Below, one piece after another: positions 26,257 to 35,705 of a stretch of 55,365 nucleotides of DNA; within the stretch, counting starts at the first letter, position 1, and the number at the start of each line of letters is the position of its first letter. Source of the DNA: Cytophagaceae bacterium (GTDB lineage: Bacteria > Bacteroidota > Bacteroidia > Cytophagales > Spirosomataceae); NCBI GenBank assembly GCA_017984215.1, contig JAGOAA010000011.1, positions 1 to 55,365 of the forward strand, written 5' to 3'. A model generated the notes under the pieces. It was not told the origin of the DNA, ran no database searches, and saw only the letters and a program-made list of their open reading frames with translations. A program made the position numbers and the translations under genes.

Positions 26257-27657
26257 ATGTCGCACGTTGTATCACCCATAAGAGAGAAACTAGTTACTGG
26301 TGGAAAATCTTATTCCGATGTTACCCACGATATCTGCAAACAAGTAGAGGGAGAGCCTACGAAAGAATGGAAAATTGCATTCGGGATCTCAGCACTTGTA
26401 TTCATTTATGGTGCTTATTGCCTATTCTACACTTGGTGGCAAGGTATTGGCGTTTGGGGATTAAATAAAACCGTAGGTTGGGCTTGGGATATCACTAACT
26501 TCGTATGGTGGGTTGGTATCGGTCACGCGGGTACGTTAATCTCGGCCGTATTATTATTGTTCCGTCAAAAATGGAGAACATCAATTAACCGTTCTGCAGA
26601 AGCCATGACAATCTTTGCCGTACTTTGTGCTGCTTCGTTTATCTTAGCTCACATGGGACGTCCTTGGTTAGCTCACTGGGCTTTACCGCTTCCAAATGCC
26701 TTCGGTTCTTTATGGGTTAACTTTAACTCACCATTGGTTTGGGACGTTTTTGCAATCTCTACGTATTTATCCGTTTCTTTATTATTCTGGTACATGGGTC
26801 TTGTGCCGGATTTGGCAACAATTCGTGACCGTGCTACTACAGCAGGACGTAAATTCTGGTATGGTTTGTTCAGCTTAGGTTGGACAGGTTCTTCAAAGAC
26901 TTGGGCACGTTATGAATACATGTCATTGATTTTGGCCGGTATCTCTACTCCCCTCGTACTTTCTGTACACACGATTGTATCCATGGACTTTGCAACGTCG
27001 GTTATCCCAGGATGGCACACGACAATTTTCCCTCCATACTTCGTAGCAGGAGCAATCTTCTCAGGTTTTGCCATGGTGCAAACCTTGTTGTTAATCACGC
27101 GTGTGGTTTTCAAACTAGAAGATTACATTACCATCGAACACATCGAAATGATGAACATCGTTGTAACTGTTACAGGTTCAGTCGTAGGTATTGCTTACTT
27201 GACTGAATTCTTCATCGCATGGTATTCTGGAGTTGAGTATGAGAGTTATGCATTTATCAACCGTGCAACAGGTCCATATTGGTGGGCATATTGGATGATG
27301 ATGACATGTAACGTAATCTCTCCACAATTATTCTGGTCAAAAGCGATCCGTACAAACTTGATGGTTTCATTCATCTTGTCTATCGTCGTAAACGTAGGTA
27401 TGTGGTTTGAGCGTTTCGTAATTATCGTAACATCCTTACACCGTGATTACATCCCATCTTCATGGGCTATGTTCTCGCCAACGATGTATGATATCGGTGA
27501 TTACATTTTCTCATTCGGTTTATTCTTTACCCTATTCTTCTTATTTGCTAAGTTCTTACCAGTAGTAAACATGGCAGAGGTGAAATCAGTAATGAAAGGC
27601 GTTTCGACGGAATTTACGATCAAGCGTATCAAGCCTACTAAAAAAACAGAAGAGTAA
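26257..27657 (+). CDS. actC: Alternative complex III subunit ActC (NrfD-like quinol-binding membrane subunit)
   Basis: The 466-residue membrane protein has about ten transmembrane helices and belongs to the NrfD/PsrC family. It binds the menaquinol oxidised by the complex and is thought to take part in proton translocation. The N-terminal cytoplasmic leader is followed by the first helix near residue 45. ActF downstream is a paralogue. No cofactor motif is present, as expected. Confidence 0.93.
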   Translation: MSHVVSPIREKLVTGGKSYSDVTHDICKQVEGEPTKEWKIAFGISALVFIYGAYCLFYTWWQGIGVWGLNKTVGWAWDITNFVWWVGIGHAGTLISAVLLLFRQKWRTSINRSAEAMTIFAVLCAASFILAHMGRPWLAHWALPLPNAFGSLWVNFNSPLVWDVFAISTYLSVSLLFWYMGLVPDLATIRDRATTAGRKFWYGLFSLGWTGSSKTWARYEYMSLILAGISTPLVLSVHTIVSMDFATSVIPGWHTTIFPPYFVAGAIFSGFAMVQTLLLITRVVFKLEDYITIEHIEMMNIVVTVTGSVVGIAYLTEFFIAWYSGVEYESYAFINRATGPYWWAYWMMMTCNVISPQLFWSKAIRTNLMVSFILSIVVNVGMWFERFVIIVTSLHRDYIPSSWAMFSPTMYDIGDYIFSFGLFFTLFFLFAKFLPVVNMAEVKSVMKGVSTEFTIKRIKPTKKTEE

Positions 27658-27690
27658 TTTTCTAATAAGCAAATTCGAAATTAAGACAAT

Positions 27691-28209
27691 ATGAGTTCGA
27701 CAACTAACTACATTTTGGGAGTATACGACGATGAGGACGAGGTTTTACACGCAGTAAGTGCCGTAAAATCGAAAGGTATCAAAGTTGAAGATGTATATTC
27801 TCCATTTCCAATTCACGGATTAGACGTAGCCGTAGGACATGAACGTACACGTTTACCTATCGCAGCATTTATGTTCGGAACCTTAGGGATGATTTGTGCT
27901 TTTGCATTAATCAGCTATACGATGGTTTTTGACTGGCCTATGATCATTGGTGGTAAAGATTTCTTTGCACTTCCAAACTGGATTCCTATCGCATTTGAAG
28001 GAACGGTATTATTCACAGCCTTTGGTTTAGTATCAACATTTTGCGCATCCAACAACTTATACCCTGGCAACAAGGTAGAGCCATTGGATTTGCGTATCAC
28101 GGATGACAAATTTGTGATGGCAATCAATGTTGACAAAAACAAAGTTAGCGCCGCTGACATCAAGAAAGCCTTGAAAGATTCTGGCGCAATAGAAGTAAAT
28201 ACTAAATAA
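27691..28209 (+). CDS. actD: Alternative complex III subunit ActD (DUF3341)
   Basis: The 172-residue protein starts with a soluble alpha/beta domain (YILGVYDDEDEVLHAVSAVK) followed by two membrane helices (about residues 58-78 and 95-118), the arrangement of DUF3341. ActD is a membrane-attached structural subunit on the cytoplasmic side in known ACIII complexes. The position between actC and actE is standard. Confidence 0.9.
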   Translation: MSSTTNYILGVYDDEDEVLHAVSAVKSKGIKVEDVYSPFPIHGLDVAVGHERTRLPIAAFMFGTLGMICAFALISYTMVFDWPMIIGGKDFFALPNWIPIAFEGTVLFTAFGLVSTFCASNNLYPGNKVEPLDLRITDDKFVMAINVDKNKVSAADIKKALKDSGAIEVNTK

Positions 28210-28247
28210 TTAACCAAGAACAATTGTTCACGAAGAAGCATAACAAG

Positions 28248-28856
28248 ATGTTTAATCCAAGAATTAAATTCGTTTTATTAGCTGGTGTAGTTGCGGGCTT
28301 AATGTCATGCGGTTCAGACCCGAACGATACAGGAACAGAATTTGCTCCAAACATGTATCACTCGGTAGGATATGAACCAATGTCTCAAACCCAAGGTGAC
28401 ACCAATACCATCAACCCATTAGGCATGAACATGCGTTTACCTGTAAAAGGTACAGTTTCACGTAAGCGTTATACAGGTTCTGATAGTTTAAAGCAAGCTT
28501 TCTTAGCACAAGAAATGATTGCAAAAACAATCCCTAACGATAGCATTTCATACTCAGAAAAATCTTTGTATAATCCAATCGCTGCAACACCAGAGAACAT
28601 CGAAGCAGGAAAAACTCAATATGAGCGTTTTTGCCAACATTGCCATGGTGAGGCTGGAAAAGGAGATGGTTTAGTAGCGAAAGCTTACAAAGGAGTACCT
28701 GTTTACTCAAGTGATGCATTAAAAACGATGAATGACGGACATATTTACCACGTCATTACACACGGAAAAGGAAGAATGTGGCCACACGGATCACAAATCT
28801 CTTCGGAAAACCGTTGGAAAATCGTGCTTTATGTTCACGAACTACAAAAACAATAA
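28248..28856 (+). CDS. actE: Alternative complex III subunit ActE, monohaem cytochrome c lipoprotein
   Basis: The 202-residue lipoprotein has a signal peptide with lipobox LMSC near residue 20. A single haem motif CQHCH lies near residue 137 followed by GEAGKGDG, and a Met ligand candidate is in GRMWPHG. ActE is the exposed monohaem subunit that hands electrons on. An upstream in-frame TTG would give a longer, atypical N-terminus, so the ATG at 28248 is chosen. Confidence 0.92.
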   Translation: MFNPRIKFVLLAGVVAGLMSCGSDPNDTGTEFAPNMYHSVGYEPMSQTQGDTNTINPLGMNMRLPVKGTVSRKRYTGSDSLKQAFLAQEMIAKTIPNDSISYSEKSLYNPIAATPENIEAGKTQYERFCQHCHGEAGKGDGLVAKAYKGVPVYSSDALKTMNDGHIYHVITHGKGRMWPHGSQISSENRWKIVLYVHELQKQ

Positions 28857-28887
28857 TTCAATCAATTTAAATTAAATAGAGATCAAG

Positions 28888-30249
28888 ATGGCGGGACATT
28901 CACATTTTTCCCCAGCAAACGTTGAAGAGCATTTTGAATTTAGTGCTGAAGGCAAAAAACGTATAATTTATGCTTTCATCGCTGGTTTAGCAGCTTTAGC
29001 GCTCGGTATTTACCTTTTATCTAAAGGTGAAGCTGGCGGACACGAAGTAGCGAATGCAGGACACGATGCAGTTAAAGCAGGACATGAAGCAGCTGGCGAA
29101 CACCTTTCCGGCGGAGCCGTTTCACACCAAACAGGTGCCGAAGAACATTACGATTGGACAAATCGTATTTGGGCAAACGTATGGTTGAACGCTGTATTCT
29201 TCACAGGTATTGCAGTTGTAGGTATGTTCTTCGTTTCATTGCAATACTTAACTAAATCAGGTTGGTCTTCTGTGATGAAACGCGTTCCAGAAGCTTTCCC
29301 TAAGTTCTTGTATATCTCTTTGCCAATCTTGGCTGCTGTATTTTTGTTCAAAGGAGATGTTATCTTCCACTGGATGCACCATGGAGTAACTGAGGTAGGT
29401 AGTGAAAACTATGACAAAATCATTGCAGGTAAATCTGGCTATTTGAACAAAAACTTCTTTTTGATTCGTTTAGTGGTTTTCGGCGGATTGTGGATCCTTC
29501 TTTGGAACATGTTACGTAAAAAATCACTTGAAGAGGATTTGAATGGAGGAACAGAATATTTCACTCAATTAGTGAAAATCGGTACGGCGTTCATCGTAAT
29601 CTTCGGTGCATCAAGCTCAATCTTTGCTTGGGACTGGGTTATGTCGATCGATACGCACTGGTTCTCTACGATGTTTGGATGGTACATGTTTGCATCTTGG
29701 CACGTAACTACTTATGCAGTTATCGTATTAGCCATCTTGTACTTGAAGGACAAAGGCTTAATGGGCTATGTAAATGAAAACCATTTACATGATTTAGGTA
29801 AGTTTATGTTTGCATTCTCTATCTTCTGGACATATGTTTGGTTTGAGCAATTCTTATTGATTTACTATGCCAATCTACCAGAAGAAACAATCTATTTCTT
29901 AGAGCGTTGGGAAGGACACAATAAAATTTACAAGACATCAGAAATTTTGATGGTAATTTTAAACTTCTTGCTACCCTTCTTAGTTCTTATGACACGTGAT
30001 GCCAAAAGAACTCGTATATTCTTAAAAATCGCCGCATTCTTAATCATTGCTGGTCACTATATTGACTTTTACCAAATGATTATGCCAGGTGTGTTAGGAA
30101 AGCATGGAGGATACGGATTAGTTGAGTTCGGGATGGTAACTGTTTTTGCTTCTGCGTTCATTTATGTGATCTCAGATGAATTGACAAAAGCTTCATTAGT
30201 TGCAAAGAATCACCCGTTCTTACCAGAAGCATTACATCACGATATTTAG
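28888..30249 (+). CDS. actF: Alternative complex III subunit ActF
   Basis: The 453-residue membrane protein has about ten helices and is the second NrfD-like subunit, a paralogue of ActC. An acidic, His- and Ala-rich segment (about residues 48-92) after the first helix is unusual in composition, with repeated HEA/HDA units such as GHDAVKAGHEAAGEH. In known complexes ActF contributes to the membrane interface with the oxidase. Confidence 0.92.
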   Translation: MAGHSHFSPANVEEHFEFSAEGKKRIIYAFIAGLAALALGIYLLSKGEAGGHEVANAGHDAVKAGHEAAGEHLSGGAVSHQTGAEEHYDWTNRIWANVWLNAVFFTGIAVVGMFFVSLQYLTKSGWSSVMKRVPEAFPKFLYISLPILAAVFLFKGDVIFHWMHHGVTEVGSENYDKIIAGKSGYLNKNFFLIRLVVFGGLWILLWNMLRKKSLEEDLNGGTEYFTQLVKIGTAFIVIFGASSSIFAWDWVMSIDTHWFSTMFGWYMFASWHVTTYAVIVLAILYLKDKGLMGYVNENHLHDLGKFMFAFSIFWTYVWFEQFLLIYYANLPEETIYFLERWEGHNKIYKTSEILMVILNFLLPFLVLMTRDAKRTRIFLKIAAFLIIAGHYIDFYQMIMPGVLGKHGGYGLVEFGMVTVFASAFIYVISDELTKASLVAKNHPFLPEALHHDI

Positions 30250-30282
30250 TATTAAGCGATTACGATTTTAACAAATACACAT

Positions 30283-31362
30283 ATGAATTACCTAATTGGT
30301 CTTTTATCCGTTGTTTTCTTCATCTTAGCAATCTCTGTGATTGTGAAAAGCATGAAATTAAATAAAAACTTGACCCCCGGCGAAGATGAGTCATCTTCAC
30401 TTGATTCAAGTAACAATGTCAATGCATACGGCATGTTAATTTTTTGGTTGTTAGGAACCGTTGCAGGTGTATGGTCATTTTTAACTTGCTTACCTGATTT
30501 TTTACCAGAAGCGTCTTCAAAGCATGGACTAGATACTGATAAAATGTTCTGGGTATCAATGGCTGTTGTAACATTTGCATTTTTTGTAACAAACACATTG
30601 TTGTTATTCTTTGCATACAAATACCGTTACAACAAAAATAGAAAAGCGACTTTCTACCCTGTTAACCACAAATTAGAATTAATTTGGACGGTTATTCCTG
30701 CGATTGTCATGGCAATCTTGGTTTTCACAGGATGGAGAACTTGGAGAGACATTACTTCACAAGCTCCAAGCGATGCCGTGGTTATTGAAATCACAGGTCA
30801 TCAATTTGGTTGGTATGTACGTTACGCTGGCGTGGATGACAACCAATTAGGAAATTACAATTACAAATTGATCGATGAAACAAATAGCATCGGTATCGAT
30901 TACACAGATAAGAATTCATTTGACGATTTTACGGCTACAGAACTTCACTTACCAAAAGGAAAGCCTGTATTATTGAAAATTCACGCGCAAGACGTTTTAC
31001 ACTCGGTATATTTACCATATCACCGTGTTAAGATGGATGCTGTACCAGGTATGCCAACTAAATTCTGGTTTACGCCAAACATTTCTACTGACGAGATGCG
31101 TGCGAAGATGAATAACAAGGACTTCAACTTCAAGTTAAACTGTACAGAGATTTGTGGCCGTGGTCACTTTGGTATGGCGATAACGGTATTTGTGGATGAG
31201 CCGGAAGATTACAAAAAATGGTGTGCTGAGCAAAAACCATTCTTAGCGATGAATCCAGGTTATTTGGAAAAAGTTCCAGCAAATTTGAAGGCAAAAGCTA
31301 GCAAGTATATTCCTGCTGAGCCAATTGCCACAGATAGTACTGCAACAGCTGCAGCATTGTAA
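30283..31362 (+). CDS. coxB: Cytochrome c oxidase subunit II
   Basis: The 359-residue subunit has three N-terminal membrane helices, one more than usual, and a cupredoxin domain. The CuA ligands are seen in DVLHSVYLP and in CTEICGRGHFGM (Cys, Glu, Cys, His, Met). There is no haem motif, so unlike the caa3 subunit II of Rhodothermus or Thermus no cytochrome c domain is fused at the C-terminus. Electrons must come from another haem protein, most simply ActE or the extra domain of ActA. It is contiguous with actF. Confidence 0.95.
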   Translation: MNYLIGLLSVVFFILAISVIVKSMKLNKNLTPGEDESSSLDSSNNVNAYGMLIFWLLGTVAGVWSFLTCLPDFLPEASSKHGLDTDKMFWVSMAVVTFAFFVTNTLLLFFAYKYRYNKNRKATFYPVNHKLELIWTVIPAIVMAILVFTGWRTWRDITSQAPSDAVVIEITGHQFGWYVRYAGVDDNQLGNYNYKLIDETNSIGIDYTDKNSFDDFTATELHLPKGKPVLLKIHAQDVLHSVYLPYHRVKMDAVPGMPTKFWFTPNISTDEMRAKMNNKDFNFKLNCTEICGRGHFGMAITVFVDEPEDYKKWCAEQKPFLAMNPGYLEKVPANLKAKASKYIPAEPIATDSTATAAAL

Positions 31363-31401
31363 TAAATTTTAAAAGAACAGTAGAAAGAAAAATATACGAA
31401 T

Positions 31402-33300
31402 ATGTCAACTGCTACAACACACGCTGAAGAAGTTCACGCTCACACACATGATCATGATCACGAACACGAGCATCATGAGCCAAATTTTATTCAGAAGTAT
31501 ATCTTCTCTGAAGATCACAAAACGATTGCCAAACAATACCTTATCATGGGTATCCTATGGGCATTCGTAGGTGGATCATTGTCAATCATGTTTCGTTTGC
31601 AATTGGGATTCCCAGAAATGCAATTGGAATGGTTACGCCCTATTTTAGGTGAGTGGATTGATGAGTCAGGTAAATTAGATAAAGAATTTTATTTGGCCTT
31701 GGTTACGATGCATGGTACAATCATGGTATTCTTTGTATTAACTGCAGGTTTGTCAGGTACATTCTCGAACTTTTTGATTCCATTGCAAATTGGTGCACGT
31801 GACATGGCCTCAGGATTCATTAACATGTTATCCTTCTGGTTCTTCTTCTTGTCATCAGCCGTGATGTTTTCATCATTATTTATTGAAACAGGTCCCGCAT
31901 CAGGTGGTTGGGTAATTTACCCTCCATTAAGTGCATTACCTCAAGCAATGCCAGGTTCAGGATTAGGTATGACATTGTGGTTAACATCGATGGCGTTCTT
32001 TATCGTATCATCTTTGATGGGTGGTATTAACTACATCTGTACAATCATCAACTTGCGTACACGTGGTATGACATTTACGAAGATGCCTTTGACAATCTGG
32101 TCATTCTTCTTCACAGCAATCTTAGGTTTGTTATCATTCCCTGTATTGTTGTCAGCTGCTTTATTATTGATTTTTGACCGTTCATTCGGAACATCTTTCT
32201 ACTTATCAGAAATCTATATTCAAGGACAAGCGCTTCCAAACATGGGAGGTTCTCCAATCTTGTACCAACACTTATTCTGGTTCTTGGGTCACCCTGAGGT
32301 ATACATCGTATTGTTGCCTGCATTGGGTATGACATCCGAAGTTATTGCAACGAATGCGCGTAAGCCTATCTTTGGTTACCGAGCGATGATTGGTTCAATG
32401 ATGGGGATTACCTTACTAGCTTTTATCGTATGGGCTCACCATATGTTCGTAACCGGTATGAATCCGTTCTTAGGTTCCGTATTTATGTTCCTAACGTTAA
32501 TCATTGCGGTACCATCAGCGGTAAAAGCATTTAACTACATTACTACATTGTGGAAAGGTAATTTGATCTTTACTCCAGCGATGTTGTTCTCGATTGGTCT
32601 TGTATCCCTATTTATTTCAGGTGGTGTTACAGGTATCATTTTAGGTAACTCGGCATTGGATATCAACTTACACGATACGTATTTCGTAGTAGCTCACTTC
32701 CACTTGGTAATGGGTTCTGCTTCATTCTTTGGTTTAATGGCAGGGGTATACCACTGGTATCCAAAGATGTTCGGTCGCATGATGAATAAGACATTAGGTT
32801 ATATTCACTTCTGGGCAACATTCGTAGGAGTTTATTGCGTGTTCTTCCCAATGCACTACACAGGTATCGCAGGTTTCCCTCGTCGTTATTATTCATTTAC
32901 GGCATTAGGAAACGGACGTGAGGAGGCATTTACGGATTTGAATATGTTCATCTCAATTGCTGCCATCCTAACGTTCTCTGCACAAGCTATTTTCTTCTGG
33001 AACTTCTTCTATTCAATGTTCAAAGGTAAGAAAGCAACACAGAATCCATGGAACTCAACTACTTTAGAGTGGACGACTCCTGTGGAAGTTGGACACGGCA
33101 ACTGGCCAGGCGAAATTCCTGCTGTTTACCGTTGGCCATATGACTACTCTAAGCCAGGTGCTGAGTCTGATTTTATTCCTCAAAACGTTCCATATTCTGC
33201 AACACCAGAATCAAACTTACCGGAGGAAAACGAAGAAATTGCAAACGAAAAAGCAATTGAAAGTTTATTGGCTGCGCAAAACGAGTCATATAACCGTTAA
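31402..33300 (+). CDS. coxA: Cytochrome c oxidase subunit I
   Basis: The 632-residue haem-copper subunit has about twelve helices. Haem a and CuB ligands are present in LVTMHGTIMV, GHPEVYIVLLPALG (CuB His and cross-linked Tyr, with the conserved D-pathway Glu), WAHHMFV and DTYFVVAHFHLVMG. The Glu in GHPEVY places it in the A1 subfamily. A highly His-rich N-terminal tail (HAHTHDHDHEHEHH, residues 13-26) precedes the first helix. It is followed by a terminator-like hairpin before ctaA. Confidence 0.96.
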   Translation: MSTATTHAEEVHAHTHDHDHEHEHHEPNFIQKYIFSEDHKTIAKQYLIMGILWAFVGGSLSIMFRLQLGFPEMQLEWLRPILGEWIDESGKLDKEFYLALVTMHGTIMVFFVLTAGLSGTFSNFLIPLQIGARDMASGFINMLSFWFFFLSSAVMFSSLFIETGPASGGWVIYPPLSALPQAMPGSGLGMTLWLTSMAFFIVSSLMGGINYICTIINLRTRGMTFTKMPLTIWSFFFTAILGLLSFPVLLSAALLLIFDRSFGTSFYLSEIYIQGQALPNMGGSPILYQHLFWFLGHPEVYIVLLPALGMTSEVIATNARKPIFGYRAMIGSMMGITLLAFIVWAHHMFVTGMNPFLGSVFMFLTLIIAVPSAVKAFNYITTLWKGNLIFTPAMLFSIGLVSLFISGGVTGIILGNSALDINLHDTYFVVAHFHLVMGSASFFGLMAGVYHWYPKMFGRMMNKTLGYIHFWATFVGVYCVFFPMHYTGIAGFPRRYYSFTALGNGREEAFTDLNMFISIAAILTFSAQAIFFWNFFYSMFKGKKATQNPWNSTTLEWTTPVEVGHGNWPGEIPAVYRWPYDYSKPGAESDFIPQNVPYSATPESNLPEENEEIANEKAIESLLAAQNESYNR

Positions 33301-33312
33301 TTAAAAAAATGC

Positions 33313-33358
33313 TTAAGGATGCATCGAAATGGTTTCATTTGGATGCATCCTTTTTTTA
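33313..33358 (+). terminator. Intrinsic terminator between coxA and ctaA
   Basis: An 11-bp stem aaggatgcatc / gatgcatcctt (33315-33325 with 33342-33352) plus a T-run of seven. It lies just after the coxA stop, before ctaA. ctaA may rely on read-through or an uncharted promoter. Confidence 0.8.
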
Positions 33359-33367
33359 GCTACCTAC

Positions 33368-34267
33368 ATGTCATTCCAACGATTCGGTATTATCACATTA
33401 ATTAGCTTATATGTCCTCATATTAGCGGGTGGTATCGTACGAAGCACAGGTTCTGGCATGGGATGCCCTGATTGGCCCAAATGCTTTGGCCAATACATTC
33501 CCCCTACACAGGCATCCGAATTACCCTTCAATTACCAAGAAATTTACAAGGAAAAACTTCATGGTGAAGTTCTATTCAATCCAACCAAAACCTGGATCGA
33601 ATACATCAACCGATTGATTGGCGCATTAACCGGCCTTTTCATGGCAATAATGCTTGTCCTGTCCATTAAAAAAGGTAAATCCGTATTTCTTCCAACGCTG
33701 GCAGCCTTTCTGCTTGTCATGGCAAATGCTGTGCTAGGAAAATACGTCGTTGATTCATTTCTCTTACCTGGTGTGGTAACGATGCACATGCTGCTGACGA
33801 CTGGCGTATTGTTTTTCCTATTAAAAGCATTACAAACCGATAAGCCTAAAATTGAATTAGCGCAATCCCAACGTAAATGGATTGCCATTAATGCGATTGT
33901 TATCTGCGTACAAATTTTATTGGGTACACAGGTACGCGAAAACATGGATGATGTCATACGTAGTCTTGGCGAAAATGCTAAAGATCAATGGATAGAGGCC
34001 TTAGATTTAGGCTATATCATTCACAGAACGTTCTCATGGGCTATTTTAATTAGCCATTATTTCCTTTGGAAAAATGTCCAAACAAGTGGATTAGCCCAAA
34101 CACCTTATGTCAAAGCCTTCGTCCTATGCATCGGACTTTCCTTGATCTCAGGCGTACTGATGGCCTATTTCGCCTTGCCGCTGGGATCTCAACCGATTCA
34201 TTTGGCTAGCTCATTAGTTTTATTTGGTCTTCACGTGCATGCGTGGTTAAAAACACGAAGTATATGA
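33368..34267 (+). CDS. ctaA: Haem A synthase, COX15/CtaA family
   Basis: The 299-residue protein has about eight membrane helices. It shows MGCPDWPKCFGQ near residue 35 (a redox-type Cys pair) and His ligands in pairs in the helices. It oxidises the methyl group of haem O to the formyl of haem A, needed for the a-type oxidase. The ATG at 33368 is chosen because an upstream TTG would start inside the terminator hairpin. The stop overlaps the ctaB start as ATGA. Confidence 0.9.
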   Translation: MSFQRFGIITLISLYVLILAGGIVRSTGSGMGCPDWPKCFGQYIPPTQASELPFNYQEIYKEKLHGEVLFNPTKTWIEYINRLIGALTGLFMAIMLVLSIKKGKSVFLPTLAAFLLVMANAVLGKYVVDSFLLPGVVTMHMLLTTGVLFFLLKALQTDKPKIELAQSQRKWIAINAIVICVQILLGTQVRENMDDVIRSLGENAKDQWIEALDLGYIIHRTFSWAILISHYFLWKNVQTSGLAQTPYVKAFVLCIGLSLISGVLMAYFALPLGSQPIHLASSLVLFGLHVHAWLKTRSI

Positions 34268-35112
34268 ACAAGATAAAACCCTACATCGATTTATTAAAGT
34301 CTCGGCTCTCTATGACCGTGGCATTTTCAGGAACCTTTGGTTTTTTGCTCGCACCCGTTGAGCATAAAGCACTCGATATCATTTTAATCTCTTTAGGAGG
34401 ATTTCTTCTGACGGGTGCTGCCAATATCGTGAATCAATTAAAAGAAATTGAATACGATAAATTGATGAAGCGAACGGCCAAACGTCCACTTCCTACGCAG
34501 ACATTAACGCCACAAAATGCCCAAATTTACGGGCTAATTGTAGCAGCTTTAGCGTTGGGTTTGCTAAGCTACTTCACATGGAAAGCGGCAGCGATCGGTT
34601 TATTGTCCTATATCCTGTATGGCTATGTGTACACGCCCCTAAAGCGCGTGGGTCCAATATCCGTATTTGTTGGGGCTTTCCCTGGAGCATTTCCTCCGAT
34701 GATCGGTTGGGTAGCAGCTACTCAACACTTTGGTTGGGAACCCGGCATCCTATTTGCCATTCAATTTTTCTGGCAGTTCCCCCATTTTTGGGCTATTGCT
34801 TGGGTGGCAGATGCCGACTACAAAAAGGCGGGATTTCGTATGTTACCCAATGATGGGAAAAAGGACTTAAAAACAGCCTTTACCATTATGATCTACACGG
34901 TATTTTTAATCCCTTTGGGATTCTTGCCGTATATGATGCACATGACAGGAATTACCTCAGCCATTATAACAATTGTGGCCGGTAGCTTGTTCTTAGGACA
35001 GACCTTTTACTTAATGATGAAGCCAACAGATAAAGCTGCCCGCTGGATGATGTTTGGTTCCTTTATTTATTTATTATTAGTTCAAATCGCCTTTTTATTT
35101 GATAAAGCTTAA
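34264..35112 (+). CDS. ctaB: Protoheme IX farnesyltransferase (haem O synthase)
   Basis: The 282-residue UbiA-family enzyme has about nine membrane helices. The prenyl-diphosphate Asp-rich motifs are NQLKEIEYDKLMKRT (near residue 60) and ADADYKKAGFRML (near 180). It attaches a farnesyl group to haem B, the step before CtaA. The ATG at 34264 overlaps the ctaA stop by four bases, implying coupling. Confidence 0.95.
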   Translation: MNKIKPYIDLLKSRLSMTVAFSGTFGFLLAPVEHKALDIILISLGGFLLTGAANIVNQLKEIEYDKLMKRTAKRPLPTQTLTPQNAQIYGLIVAALALGLLSYFTWKAAAIGLLSYILYGYVYTPLKRVGPISVFVGAFPGAFPPMIGWVAATQHFGWEPGILFAIQFFWQFPHFWAIAWVADADYKKAGFRMLPNDGKKDLKTAFTIMIYTVFLIPLGFLPYMMHMTGITSAIITIVAGSLFLGQTFYLMMKPTDKAARWMMFGSFIYLLLVQIAFLFDKA

Positions 35113-35115
35113 GTC

Positions 35116-35694
35116 ATGAAAAATCAAGAAGAACTCCTTGCAGCCAATGAAACGCGTTCGGTCAATCCGAAAGTATTTACCATGTGGTTATTTATCGTAT
35201 CCATCATCATGCTGTTTGCCGCCTTTACAAGTGCATACTTGGTAAGAAAAGCGGAAGGCAACTGGGTAGAATTCGATTTGCCGAATTTGTTTTATTACAG
35301 CACATTCGTTTTGCTTGGCAGTAGTGCATCCATGCATTTTGCATACTTAGCTGCAAAAAAAGACCAATTTAATGCGCTTCGAATAAGTATTTCTATTACT
35401 TTTGTGCTCGGATTAATATTCTTAATCATGCAATTTTACGGTTGGATCCAATTAGTGGAGAAGAACGTATTCTTTGTAGGAAATCCGTCAGGTTCTTTTG
35501 TTTATGTACTTTCAGGCCTACATGGGCTACATTTAATCTCTGGATTGATTGTGTTATTGGTTGCTTTAGTAGCAGCTTTCCGACTGAAAATTAATGCAAA
35601 AGCATTGACCCAAATTAAGATTTGTACCACCTATTGGCATTTTTTGGATGCTTTGTGGGTATATTTATTTTTATTTTTAGTTTTTAACAATTAA
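35116..35694 (+). CDS. Cytochrome c oxidase subunit III, first copy
   Basis: The 192-residue protein has five predicted membrane helices and motifs of the haem-copper oxidase subunit III family (TSAYLVRKAEGNW, GLHGLHLISGLIV, TTYWHFLDALWVYLF). It starts 3 bases after the ctaB stop. It is shorter than the second copy downstream. Confidence 0.9.
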   Translation: MKNQEELLAANETRSVNPKVFTMWLFIVSIIMLFAAFTSAYLVRKAEGNWVEFDLPNLFYYSTFVLLGSSASMHFAYLAAKKDQFNALRISISITFVLGLIFLIMQFYGWIQLVEKNVFFVGNPSGSFVYVLSGLHGLHLISGLIVLLVALVAAFRLKINAKALTQIKICTTYWHFLDALWVYLFLFLVFNN

Positions 35695-35705
35695 GCAATT
35701 ACCGC

